A DNA stretch of 5,671 bases. It comes from Pseudomonadota bacterium. GTDB lineage: Bacteria; Pseudomonadota; Alphaproteobacteria; Rhizobiales; Rhizobiaceae. The stretch lies in the NCBI GenBank assembly GCA_023388675.1, contig JAEWFU010000116.1, positions 1 to 5,671 of the forward strand. Reading direction: 5' to 3'. A model generated the notes under the pieces. The model was not told the origin of the DNA. It worked only from the letters and a program-made list of their open reading frames with translations, and searched no databases. Position 1 is the stretch's first letter. Each line of letters begins with the position of its first letter. Shown here piece after piece: positions 1-5,671 of the stretch. The position numbers were made by a program, and so were the translations under genes.

Positions 1-125
1 CGCCCTTCCGGCTTGAACTTGGCGATCATCTCCGGAAAGCCGATGCCGAGATTGACATAGGCGCCGTCGGGCAGGTCCTGCGCCGCCCGCCATGCGATCT
101 GGGCGTTGGAAAGCTTTGTCGTCAT
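1..125 (-). CDS. pcaJ: 3-oxoadipate CoA-transferase subunit B (N-terminal 41 codons; continues past the left edge)
   Basis: This is the beta subunit of the cytoplasmic succinyl-CoA:3-oxoadipate CoA-transferase, which activates 3-oxoadipate to 3-oxoadipyl-CoA in the beta-ketoadipate pathway. Only the first 41 residues are inside the window. Read by hand they run MTTKLSNAQIAWRAAQDLPD, then GAYVNLGIGFPEMIAKFKPE and a final G. The segment GAYVNLGIGFPEMIA (residues 22-36) is the conserved N-terminal motif of the B subunit in this family. The catalytic glutamate, in the SENG-type motif, would lie outside the window and cannot be checked. The ATG at 125-123 overlaps the pcaI stop by one base (TGATG), which suggests translational coupling and also fixes the start. 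A related acetoacetate or 3-oxoacid CoA-transferase (scoB-like) would look similar over this stretch; the divergent IclR gene beyond pcaI favours pcaJ. Confidence 0.85.
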   Translation of the reverse strand, partial: MTTKLSNAQIAWRAAQDLPDGAYVNLGIGFPEMIAKFKPEG

Positions 126-841
126 CAATTCGCTCCCTCGCGCAGCAGAGCCTCTTCCTGTCGGGGATTCGCCACCTCGACGATACGGTTGACAAAAATG
201 CCCGGCGTGACGATGTGCTCGGGATCGATTTCGCCCGGCTCGACGACGCGGCTGGCCTGGACGATCGTCGTCTTCGCCGCCATCGCCATCAGCGGCGAGA
301 AGTTTCGCGCGGCCTTGCGGTAGGTCAGGTTGCCCTTGCGGTCGGCCAGTTCCGCCTTGATGAGGGCCACGTCGGCTTTCAGCCAGCGTTCCTGGACGTA
401 GCTGCGCCCCTCGAATTCGGCCACCGGCTTGCCTTCGGCGACGTCGGTGCCGAAGCTCGACGGCGTGTAGAAGGCTGGGATGCCGGCGCCGCCGGCGCGG
501 ATGCGCTCGGCGAGCGTGCCCTGCGGCACCAGTTCCAGCCCGATCTCACCGGCGAGATATTTGTCCGTGAAGGCCTTTGGATCCGACGAGCGCGGAAACG
601 AGCAAACCATCTTGGCGACCATGCCCGCATAGATCATCGCCGCGATGCCGACGGAACCGTTGCCGGCATTGTTATTGATGACGGTCAGCGAACCCGGAGA
701 GCCGGTCTTCTTATAGATATCCACCAGCGCGTGAATGAGTTCGATTGGCGCGCCGGCCCCGCCGAAGCCGCCGATCATCACCGCCATGCCGTCTTCTATT
801 CCGGCCAGAGCATCCTGGATGCTCGGACTAATCTTATTCAT
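125..841 (-). CDS. pcaI: 3-oxoadipate CoA-transferase subunit A
   Basis: This is the alpha subunit of the CoA-transferase that moves CoA from succinyl-CoA to 3-oxoadipate, the penultimate step of protocatechuate and catechol breakdown. The protein has 238 residues, normal for a free-standing A subunit. Residues 17-32 (DGMAVMIGGFGGAGAP) fit the CoA-transferase subunit A signature, which is DG, a hydrophobic run, GGF, then G-x-P. Other typical stretches are NNNAGNG at 57-62 and SFPRSSDP at 81-88. The ATG at 841-839 is preceded by AGGA (851-848) with 6 nt spacing, which supports this start. The gene is the first of a minus-strand operon with pcaJ and diverges from the IclR regulator gene across 134 bp. 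I found no convincing sigma-70 -10/-35 pair for it, as might be expected if it depends on an activator. A general 3-oxoacid (acetoacetate) CoA-transferase is the main alternative. Confidence 0.9.
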   Translation of the reverse strand: MNKISPSIQDALAGIEDGMAVMIGGFGGAGAPIELIHALVDIYKKTGSPGSLTVINNNAGNGSVGIAAMIYAGMVAKMVCSFPRSSDPKAFTDKYLAGEIGLELVPQGTLAERIRAGGAGIPAFYTPSSFGTDVAEGKPVAEFEGRSYVQERWLKADVALIKAELADRKGNLTYRKAARNFSPLMAMAAKTTIVQASRVVEPGEIDPEHIVTPGIFVNRIVEVANPRQEEALLREGAN

Positions 842-925
842 ATCCGGTCCTGCCCTTCGTCGGCTGCCGCTCCCTGGGCGCGGTCACCAAGGTTCCCGCC
901 AGCCCCCGAAAGCGCCGCCTGCCTC

Positions 926-970
926 CAACAAAGTTCGCATTGCGAACAAATGTTCTTTATGCGATACTTC
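926..970. promoter_or_regulatory. Candidate PcaR operator between pcaI and pcaR
   Basis: Positions 933-947 form a perfect dyad, GTTCGCA-T-TGCGAAC, with 7-base arms and a 1-base centre. A degenerate copy follows at 952-967, GTTCTTTATGCGATAC. It keeps GTTC-N4-TGCGA in the same orientation and register, exactly 19 bp on, about two helical turns. From memory, the Pseudomonas PcaR site is a 15-bp imperfect dyad beginning GTTCG and ending CGCAC, and Acinetobacter PcaU binds a palindrome plus an extra repeat; the layout here is alike. The site lies between the divergent pcaI and pcaR genes and overlaps the proposed pcaR promoter. It could therefore serve both autorepression of pcaR and activation of pcaIJ. 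The dyad is seen in the sequence; its recognition by PcaR is inferred. Confidence 0.75.
940..968 (+). promoter_or_regulatory. Putative sigma-70 promoter of pcaR
   Basis: TTGCGA (940-945) and GATACT (963-968) are separated by 17 bp, and each matches 4 of 6 consensus bases by hand scoring. A start 6-8 bases after the -10 box would fall at 974-976, at or within a few bases of the pcaR ATG at 976. Both boxes lie inside the proposed operator repeats, so a bound regulator would cover the promoter. The score is moderate and the transcription start is only predicted. Confidence 0.4.
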
Positions 971-975
971 GATAG

Positions 976-1767
976 ATGAAGCAGGATAGCGAGTCAATCG
1001 AACGGGATGCGGGACGCGACATCGTCGGGTCTTTCGCGCGCGGCTTGGCGGTGATGGAGATACTAGCCTCCCACCCCGCGGGGCTGACGCTGACCGAGAT
1101 GGCGGACCGCGCGAAACTGACCCGTGCCGGCGCGCGCCGGTTCCTGCTCACTCTTGTGGCTAGCGGGTACGCGATCCAGGATGGGCGGAAGTTCATGCTG
1201 TCGCCGCGCCTGATCTCGGTTGCGCGGAGCTGGCTTTCCGGCTCGTCTCTATGGACCTTCGCCGAACCCTACATGCGCGCAGTCTCGCAGGCGCTGAACG
1301 AATCCTGCTCGGCCGCCATTCTAGTGGATGAAGATGTCGTCTACGTCGCCCGTGTCGCCGGCAGACGCATCGTCTCGGTCGGCTTGCACGTCGGCACGCG
1401 CCTCCCCGCTTATTGCACCTCGATGGGCCGGATCCTGCTTTCGGGCCTGCCGCCGGCAGAGCTCGATGCCTTCCTCGGCAAGGCGACGATCCGCGCCAAC
1501 ACACCGAAAACCGTTACGGACCCCGCAGCACTTGCCCGGCTCATCAGGCAAGCGGGCGATGACGGCTACGCCGCGGTCGATCAGGAGCTGGAAATCGGCC
1601 TGCGCTCGATCGCCGTGCCCATCCGCGACCGCTCGGGCCGCATCGTCGCGGCCATCAACGTGTCGACCCAGTCCGCCCGCACCTCCATGGAGGATATGGA
1701 GCGCACGTTCCTGCCGCACCTGCGCGAAGCCTCTGCCCGCATCGAGGATTTCTTCGTCGTCGAATGA
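976..1767 (+). CDS. pcaR: IclR-family transcriptional regulator, probably PcaR
   Basis: The 263-residue protein has the normal IclR length and layout. An N-terminal winged helix-turn-helix spans about residues 18-80, with LTEMADRAKLTRAGARRFLL (39-58) as the helix-turn-helix. The effector-binding domain spans about 90-260 and includes RLPAYCTSMGRILLSG (142-157) and DQELEIGLRSIAVPIRD (202-218), both characteristic of the PcaR/PcaU/PobR branch. PcaR-type members control pcaIJ in response to 3-oxoadipate and usually repress themselves; the divergent pcaIJ pair supports this role here. The start is constrained: TAG at 973-975 is in frame directly before the ATG, so the gene cannot begin further upstream. 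The next in-frame starts, near codons 26-27, would cut into the DNA-binding domain. There is no Shine-Dalgarno sequence ahead of the ATG, suggesting leaderless translation. Another aromatic-acid IclR regulator, such as a PobR or CatR type, remains possible. Confidence 0.85.
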   Translation: MKQDSESIERDAGRDIVGSFARGLAVMEILASHPAGLTLTEMADRAKLTRAGARRFLLTLVASGYAIQDGRKFMLSPRLISVARSWLSGSSLWTFAEPYMRAVSQALNESCSAAILVDEDVVYVARVAGRRIVSVGLHVGTRLPAYCTSMGRILLSGLPPAELDAFLGKATIRANTPKTVTDPAALARLIRQAGDDGYAAVDQELEIGLRSIAVPIRDRSGRIVAAINVSTQSARTSMEDMERTFLPHLREASARIEDFFVVE

Positions 1768-1875
1768 GCCAGGACCGGCCCTGTCAGGAGAAACGATCCC
1801 GGCAACGATTCAGGGTGGTACGATTCACGGTGCCGTGCCAACCCTTCGGCAATTCCGCGAAGACGAGGAACGGCG

Positions 1876-2322
1876 ATGACTCCCGATGAAGCAGAAACCT
1901 TCGTAAGCAGCTTCGAGGCAGCGTGGGCCGCGCGCGACGGCGAGGCAATGCGAAAGCTCTGGCATCCCGACGGGCTGCTGTTCACGCCCGTGGTCGACCG
2001 GCCAGTCGCGCCGCGCGAACTGCCGAAGCTCGTCGCGGCACAAATCCGCATCGCGCCGGACCTTGTCTGGCATCTGCTCGATTGGGCGATGCGTGGATCG
2101 CTCGTCTATGTCGAATGGCGCGTAACCCAGACGATTGCCGGCACCCCGACTGAATGGCGCGGCATGGATCGCTTTCTGCTGGAGGATGGCAGGATCCGCG
2201 AGGAGCACGTCTTTGCCGACACGACGCCGATGCGGCTGATGGCGGCGCCGGATGCCGACCGCAGGCGTCTGGCCGCCGCGAGCGGGATGGGCGTGTCGCC
2301 GACACCGATGATCCGCATCTAG
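1876..2322 (+). CDS. NTF2-like / SnoaL-like domain protein, function unknown
   Basis: This is a 148-residue soluble protein with no signal peptide or membrane segment. The pattern fits the cone-shaped NTF2-like fold. An N-terminal amphipathic helix (about residues 4-28, with FEAAWAARDGEAM) is followed by LWHPDGLLFTP (28-38). Later come beta-strand stretches VYVEWRVTQTIAGTPTEW (77-94) and GMDRFLLEDGRIREEHVFAD (96-115). The phrase D-G-R-I-x-E-E-x-x-F-x-D near the end is typical of SnoaL-like and polyketide-cyclase-like proteins. Such proteins may be small enzymes, binding proteins or domains without known function, so no reaction is assigned. The start is well supported by GAGGAA (1865-1870) with 5 nt to the ATG. 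The gene lies 108 bp after pcaR on the same strand, so co-transcription is possible but a separate promoter cannot be excluded. It converges on the small minus-strand gene downstream. Confidence 0.8.
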   Translation: MTPDEAETFVSSFEAAWAARDGEAMRKLWHPDGLLFTPVVDRPVAPRELPKLVAAQIRIAPDLVWHLLDWAMRGSLVYVEWRVTQTIAGTPTEWRGMDRFLLEDGRIREEHVFADTTPMRLMAAPDADRRRLAAASGMGVSPTPMIRI

Positions 2323-2327
2323 GCCAT

Positions 2328-2357
2328 GCCGGGTTGTCCCGGCTCGCATCTGGTTTT
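2328..2357 (+). terminator. Hairpin between converging genes, possible terminator of the NTF2-like gene
   Basis: GCCGGG (2328-2333) and CCCGGC (2338-2343) form a perfect 6-bp stem with a TTGT loop, five bases after the TAG of the NTF2-like gene. The only T-run, TTTT at 2354-2357, comes about ten bases after the stem, too far for a textbook intrinsic terminator. In the other direction there is no T-run. The position between two converging stops makes a termination role plausible, but weakly. Confidence 0.4.
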
Positions 2358-2364
2358 GACAGGC

Positions 2365-2604
2365 TTACGCAGCGTCCCGCGTGGCGTTGTCCTGCCGGGC
2401 GATCGTCACCCGCATCTTGTGTGCCAGCGCGGCCTGGAAGCCGCCGCTCATCGCGCGCCGCGCCCTGTCGGGCTCGTTGCCGTTGGCCGCCTCATCGGCA
2501 AGCGCGAGCAACGCGTCCACGAACGAGCCGCCGGGTGCGACCAGCGCCTCCACGAGGGCATCTTCGCGACCGTCTCCGGTGCTATGTGCTTCGGTGCGTT
2601 CCAT
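2365..2604 (-). CDS. Small hypothetical protein, 79 residues
   Basis: I do not recognise this protein. It starts MERTEAHSTGDGREDALVEA and is soluble and helix-rich in appearance: an acidic first half, a hydrophobic stretch FVDALLALADEAA (about residues 28-40), and a basic C-terminal part with RARRAM and AHKMRVTIARQ. There is no signal peptide. Coding is supported by strongly GC-rich third positions throughout (GCC, CTC, GTG, GCG, GGC) and by a tidy fit between the xylA terminator and the converging NTF2-like gene. Against it, the ATG at 2604-2602 has no clear Shine-Dalgarno sequence and lies in the 3' arm of a hairpin. An in-frame GTG at 2646-2644 would give 93 residues but also lacks a ribosome site. 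It could be expressed by read-through from xylBA or from a weak local promoter. A spurious ORF cannot be excluded. Confidence 0.5.
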   Translation of the reverse strand: MERTEAHSTGDGREDALVEALVAPGGSFVDALLALADEAANGNEPDRARRAMSGGFQAALAHKMRVTIARQDNATRDAA

Positions 2605-2631
2605 GGGCGCGAAAATACCGCGCGGCCCATG
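2602..2631 (-). repeat. Inverted repeat around the start codon of the small gene
   Basis: CATGGGC (2602-2608) and GCCCATG (2625-2631) are perfect 7-base arms 16 bases apart. The interior adds a CGC/GCG pairing possibility around an AT-rich loop. In the minus-strand transcript the start AUG of the small gene occupies the last three bases of the 3' arm, so folding would hide it. No T-run follows in either direction, so it does not look like a terminator. It may instead be a protein-binding dyad or a translation-limiting hairpin. The inverted repeat is seen; its role is inferred. Confidence 0.5.
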
Positions 2632-2647
2632 ACGGAACGAAGACACG

Positions 2648-2697
2648 AAAAAGGCAATGTCGGGGCAGTTTGGAGACGTTTCGTCCCGGCCCCGACA
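2648..2697 (-). terminator. Intrinsic terminator of the xylB-xylA operon
   Basis: On the minus strand TGTCGGGGC (2697-2689) pairs perfectly with GCCCCGACA (2666-2658) over 9 bp. The loop contains a small inner GACG-AAA-CGTC stem. Five bases after the stem comes a run of five T (2652-2648). It begins about 30 bases past the xylA stop (2729-2727), the expected place. The small gene at 2604-2365 lies beyond it. Confidence 0.7.
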
Positions 2698-2726
2698 ATT
2701 TGGTAAACAGCGCTTCCAGCAGGCCG

Positions 2727-4037
2727 TCAGACGTAGCGGTTGACCACGTTTTCCAGCCGTTCCTGCCGGCCGGAGCGCGGTTGCGGCTCGATGCCTTCGG
2801 AAAGGGCGCGCGCCGAAATGTCTTCGAGCGTGCGCTTGCCAGCAAGCATCGCCTGCGCCTCGGCACCCTCCCAGCCCGCGTAGCGCTCCGCCAGCGGTCC
2901 GGACAGCGCCATGTCCTCGATCATCCTCGCGGCCGCCTTCAGGCCGCGCGCGCAGCAGTCGATACCGCCGATATGGGCGACCAGCAGGTCTTCCGCATCG
3001 AGCGACTGGCGACGCAGCTTGGCATCGAAGTTGGTGCCGCCCGTCGTGAAGCCGCCGGCAAGCAGGACCTGGTAATAGGCCAGTGCCATCTCCGGCACAT
3101 TGTTGGGAAACTGGTCGGTATCCCATCCGGATTGGTAATCGTTACGGTTCATGTCGATCGAGCCGAAGATGCCCAGCGCGTTGGCAAGCGCCAGCTCGTG
3201 CTCGAAGGAGTGGCCCGCGAGGATCGCGTGCCCCTGTTCGATGTTGACCTTGACCTCGTTCTCCAGCCCGTACCGCTTGAGGAAGCCGTAAACGGTGGCG
3301 ACGTCGAAATCGTACTGGTGCTTGGTCGGCTCCTGCGGCTTCGGCTCGATCAGGATCGTGCCCTCGAAGCCGATGCGGTGCTTGTAGTCGACCACCATCG
3401 ACAGGAACCGCCCCATCTGGTCGAGCTCCCGGCTCAGGTCGGTGTTCAGCAGCGTCTCGTAGCCCTCGCGCCCGCCCCACAGAACGTAGTTCTCCCCGCC
3501 GAGCCGCTTGGTGACGTCAATGCAGCTCTTCACCGTGGCAGCGGCGTAGGCGAAGACGTCGGGGTCGGGGTTGGTCGCCGCACCCGCCATGTAGCGGCGG
3601 TTGGAGAAAAGGTTCGCCGTACCCCACAACAGCCTGGTGCCGGTCTGCTCCATCTTGCCGGCAAAATAGTCGGCGATCTCGTCCAGCCGCGCGATACTTT
3701 CCTTGAGCGTGTCGCCTTCCGGCCGCACGTCGGCATCATGGAAGCAGTAATAGGGCGTGCCCAGCAACGAGAACATCTCGAAGGCCACGTCGGCCTTCTG
3801 CTTCGCGAGTTCCATCGTGTCGCCAAACCATGGGCGTTCGAAGGTCTGACCACCGAACGGATCACCACCCGGCCAGGTGAAGGAGTGCCAGTAGGCGACG
3901 GCGAAGCGCAGATGATCTTCCAGCCGCTTTCCAAGCACGACCTCGTCGGGATCGTAATGGCGGTAGGCGAGAGGGTTGGTGGATTCCGGCCCCTCATATT
4001 TCACCCTGGCGATGTCGCCGAAAAATCCCGTGCTCAC
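2727..4037 (-). CDS. xylA: Xylose isomerase
   Basis: This enzyme converts D-xylose to D-xylulose in the cytoplasm, the first step of the bacterial isomerase route. The 436-residue length and N-terminal extension match the longer class II enzymes (E. coli type), and alignment by eye is offset by one residue from E. coli XylA. All active-site residues are visible. His100 and Asp103 lie in [10 protein letters not shown]. The metal ligands are Glu231 in [14 protein letters not shown], Glu267 and His270 in [17 protein letters not shown], Asp295, Asp306 and Asp308 in GWDTDQFPN, and Asp338 in [15 protein letters not shown] (55-61) is also conserved. The start codon is GTG (4037-4035), read as Met, behind a strong GAGGAG (4050-4045) with 7 nt spacing. 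It overlaps the xylB stop by four bases (GTGA), so translation is probably coupled to xylB. The operon ends at the hairpin downstream. Nothing suggests damage. Confidence 0.97.
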   Translation of the reverse strand: MSTGFFGDIARVKYEGPESTNPLAYRHYDPDEVVLGKRLEDHLRFAVAYWHSFTWPGGDPFGGQTFERPWFGDTMELAKQKADVAFEMFSLLGTPYYCFHDADVRPEGDTLKESIARLDEIADYFAGKMEQTGTRLLWGTANLFSNRRYMAGAATNPDPDVFAYAAATVKSCIDVTKRLGGENYVLWGGREGYETLLNTDLSRELDQMGRFLSMVVDYKHRIGFEGTILIEPKPQEPTKHQYDFDVATVYGFLKRYGLENEVKVNIEQGHAILAGHSFEHELALANALGIFGSIDMNRNDYQSGWDTDQFPNNVPEMALAYYQVLLAGGFTTGGTNFDAKLRRQSLDAEDLLVAHIGGIDCCARGLKAAARMIEDMALSGPLAERYAGWEGAEAQAMLAGKRTLEDISARALSEGIEPQPRSGRQERLENVVNRYV

Positions 4038-5488
4038 GATGAAACTCCTCTGATTGCAGGATAAAGCGCGCGGTAGCGCCGATACGCATCCTCATAAGCC
4101 TGCGAAAGCCCCGCATCCGGCTCGATCGTTTCGGCCGTCGCGGGCGGCACGCAGACCGACAGCGGGTCCGCCTTCTCCGCCGCGATCAGGCCGAGCCGGG
4201 CCGCGCCGTATGCAGCGCCGAAATCGCCGTCGGCTGGAATGTCGACAGGAATACCGAGCGCAGTCGCGATCGCCTTCAGCCAGTAGCGCGAACGCGAGCC
4301 GCCGCCGATCGCGGTGACACGCGAGAGATCGGTTCCCGCAGCGTGCAGGGCTTCCAGGCTGTCGCGAAACGCAAATGCCACGCCTTCCACTACCGCCTGC
4401 GTCAGCGCTGCCCGGCCTGACTGATGCGAGAGACCGGAAAAGGCGCCACGGATCGTGGCGTCGTTGTGGGGCGTGCGCTCGCCCGAAAGGTAGGGCAGGA
4501 AGGTGACGCCGCTCGGCGCGCGCAATTGCGCGCCGAGCTCGTCGGTCAGATCCTTCGCGCTGCGGCCGGTGATCTCCTCCAGCCAGTTCAGCGAGTCGGT
4601 CGCCGACAGGATGACACCCATCTGGTGCCAGGTTTCCCGCAGTGCGTGGCAGAATGCATGTACGGCGCTTTCCGGGTTCGGCAGATAGCGTGCATTGGCG
4701 GCAAACAGCACGCCCGACGTGCCCAGCGATACGAATGCCTGGTCGCCCCGAACGGCACCCATGCCGCAGGCGGAAGCGGCATTATCTCCTGCCCCGCCAG
4801 CGACGACCACATTGCCGCCCATGCCCCAGCGCGCTGAAAGCGAGGCCTTGAGCGTTCCGGCGGGTTCCGTGCCTTCCACCAGCGCCGGCATATGGTTTTC
4901 ATCGAGATCGGTGGCGGCGAGCAGCTCGCGCGACCAGGCTCGCCTGCCGACGTCGAGCCACGAGGTGCCTGCCGAATCCGACATCTCGGAGATGAACTCG
5001 CCCGTCAGCCACAGCCGCAGATAATCCTTCGGCAGGAGCACCTTTGCCACCCTCGCGAAGACATCCGGTTCGTTGTCCTTCACCCACACGAGTTTGGGTG
5101 CCGTGAACCCCGGAAAGACGATGTTGCCAGTGATCGCGCGAAAACGCGGATCGGCATCGAGCCGGGCGGCCTGCTCATGGCTGCGCGTGTCGTTCCACAG
5201 GATGCAGGGCCGCAGCACGGCGCCGGCCGCATCCAGCAGCGTAGCGCCATGCATCTGCCCGGAAAGGCCGATGCCCCTGGTCGCCGCAAGCTCCGTCGGG
5301 TGCGAGGCCCTCAGCCTGCCCACCGCCTCTTCCGCAGCGCGGATCCATTCGGCGGGGTCCTGTTCCGACCAGCCGTCATGCGGGCGCGATACGTCGAGCG
5401 CCGCAGTGGCCGAAGCGATGACCGCCTGATCGCCATCTATCAGAAGCGCCTTGACGCCGGACGTGCCGAGGTCGAGCCCGAGATACAT
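4034..5488 (-). CDS. xylB: Xylulokinase
   Basis: This FGGY-family sugar kinase phosphorylates D-xylulose with ATP to D-xylulose 5-phosphate, feeding the pentose phosphate pathway. The 484-residue protein has both actin-like domains. The N-terminal phosphate-binding motif is [13 protein letters not shown] (4-16), with Asp6 equivalent to the conserved Asp6 of E. coli XylB. Substrate-site motifs are [11 protein letters not shown] (76-86), ILWNDTR (96-102), and [17 protein letters not shown] (228-244), where Asp235 is the probable catalytic base. The C-terminal nucleotide-binding motifs include FVSLGTSGV (252-260), [13 protein letters not shown] (331-343) and [12 protein letters not shown] (392-403). 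The ATG at 5488-5486 follows GGAGGA (5502-5497) with 8 nt spacing. xylB is the first gene here and precedes xylA, the reverse of the E. coli order, and its stop overlaps the xylA GTG. Its last codons also carry the xylA ribosome-binding site. Confidence 0.96.
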   Translation of the reverse strand: MYLGLDLGTSGVKALLIDGDQAVIASATAALDVSRPHDGWSEQDPAEWIRAAEEAVGRLRASHPTELAATRGIGLSGQMHGATLLDAAGAVLRPCILWNDTRSHEQAARLDADPRFRAITGNIVFPGFTAPKLVWVKDNEPDVFARVAKVLLPKDYLRLWLTGEFISEMSDSAGTSWLDVGRRAWSRELLAATDLDENHMPALVEGTEPAGTLKASLSARWGMGGNVVVAGGAGDNAASACGMGAVRGDQAFVSLGTSGVLFAANARYLPNPESAVHAFCHALRETWHQMGVILSATDSLNWLEEITGRSAKDLTDELGAQLRAPSGVTFLPYLSGERTPHNDATIRGAFSGLSHQSGRAALTQAVVEGVAFAFRDSLEALHAAGTDLSRVTAIGGGSRSRYWLKAIATALGIPVDIPADGDFGAAYGAARLGLIAAEKADPLSVCVPPATAETIEPDAGLSQAYEDAYRRYRALYPAIRGVSS

Positions 5489-5534
5489 TGGAATGGTCCT
5501 CCCCGGTGGGCTTCTTCATGGCCCGCCGAGTGGC

Positions 5535-5569
5535 ACCATAGCGCGGAACCGATTTATTTCGCAATCCGC
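5535..5569 (-). promoter_or_regulatory. Weak promoter and possible operator upstream of xylB
   Basis: On the minus strand TTGCGA (5564-5559) and TATGGT (5540-5535) are 18 bp apart, each matching 4 of 6 consensus bases. This would give a leader of about 40 bases before xylB. Overlapping it, GCGGA (5543-5547) and TCCGC (5565-5569) form a dyad with a 17-base AT-rich centre that also holds GATT and AATC arms. A xylose regulator such as a ROK or LacI-type XylR could bind there, but none is encoded in the window and the assignment is tentative. Confidence 0.3.
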
Positions 5570-5614
5570 AAAAAATCAGATCCGGACAGCATTGGCTGGT
5601 GCATCCAGCATGTC

Positions 5615-5657
5615 GTGCGTCCTTCGAGGCTCGCTTCGCTCGCACCTCAGGATGAGG
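5615..5657. repeat. Intergenic palindromic repeat element (REP-like)
   Basis: This GC-rich intergenic stretch contains several nested inverted repeats. CCTCA-GGA-TGAGG (5645-5657) is a perfect 5-3-5 hairpin. GTGCG (5615-5619) pairs with CGCAC (5641-5645), and CGAG (5625-5628) with CTCG (5639-5642). On the minus strand it reads CCTCATCCTGAGG, then a GCGAGCGAAGCGAGC core, then CTCGAAGGACG. From memory, this form closely resembles a short repeat scattered between genes in many Rhizobiales genomes. Only one copy is in the window, so its repeated nature cannot be shown here. Confidence 0.6.
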
Positions 5658-5671
5658 GAAGTGGTTTGATC

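Noticed and set aside
882..898. Sigma-54-like promoter for pcaI (TGGCGG-N5-TTGGT on the minus strand)
   Set aside because: The GG spacing is right, but the essential GC of the -12 element is GG. No enhancer-binding activator is present and IclR regulators work with sigma-70.
92..979. Plus-strand open frame of 295 codons opposite pcaI
   Set aside because: It is antisense to pcaI and runs through the operator region; its composition is arginine- and histidine-rich with no family resemblance.
2633..2657. Possible promoter for the small minus-strand gene (TTGCCT-17-CGTCAT)
   Set aside because: The -10 box matches only 3 of 6 bases and the -35 lies within the tail of the xylA terminator; too weak to annotate.
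2365..3126. Minus-strand frame of 253 codons joining the small gene to part of the xylA region
   Set aside because: The upstream part is an out-of-frame reading of xylA and crosses the xylA terminator. Only the part from the ATG at 2604 is plausible.
2154..4064. Plus-strand open frame of 636 codons across the xylA region
   Set aside because: It is antisense to a clear xylose isomerase with all catalytic residues and also overlaps the NTF2-like gene. Its arginine-, alanine- and proline-rich product has no recognisable domain. Long antisense frames are expected where third positions are GC-rich.

Overview
The window looks like a piece of an alphaproteobacterial chromosome, most likely from the order Rhizobiales (Hyphomicrobiales). 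The reasons are the high GC content with GC-rich third codon positions, the rhizobial form of xylose isomerase and of the IclR regulator with its divergent pcaIJ pair, and an intergenic palindromic repeat at the right edge that resembles a family common in that order. The species cannot be named from the sequence alone.

Left third (1-1767): a beta-ketoadipate pathway block. On the minus strand lie pcaI and the first 41 codons of pcaJ, the two subunits of 3-oxoadipate CoA-transferase; the stop of pcaI and the start of pcaJ overlap as TGATG. Diverging from pcaI on the plus strand is an IclR-family regulator, called pcaR mainly from this arrangement. The 134-bp gap between them holds a perfect 7-1-7 dyad and a degenerate second copy 19 bp further on. 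Together these cover a candidate pcaR promoter whose predicted transcript would start at or within a few bases of the ATG. This is the most informative regulatory structure in the window.

Middle (1768-2726): a plus-strand NTF2/SnoaL-like protein of unknown role, a GC hairpin between converging genes, and a small minus-strand hypothetical gene of 79 codons. The start codon of the small gene sits in the arm of a hairpin, just downstream of a good intrinsic terminator that closes the xylose operon.

Right (2727-5671): a minus-strand xylB-xylA operon, xylulokinase followed by xylose isomerase. The two are coupled by a 4-bp GTGA overlap, and xylA starts with GTG behind a strong Shine-Dalgarno sequence. 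Upstream of xylB are a weak promoter candidate, a possible operator dyad and the repeat element. No xylose regulator or transporter gene lies within the window.

Functionally the window joins the end of aromatic (protocatechuate or catechol) catabolism, giving 3-oxoadipyl-CoA, to entry of D-xylose into the pentose phosphate pathway. Both fit growth on plant cell-wall material. The enzymes are ordinary, and I see no sign of an undescribed enzymatic or defence system. The points worth a second look are regulatory architecture and the two uncharacterised small genes.
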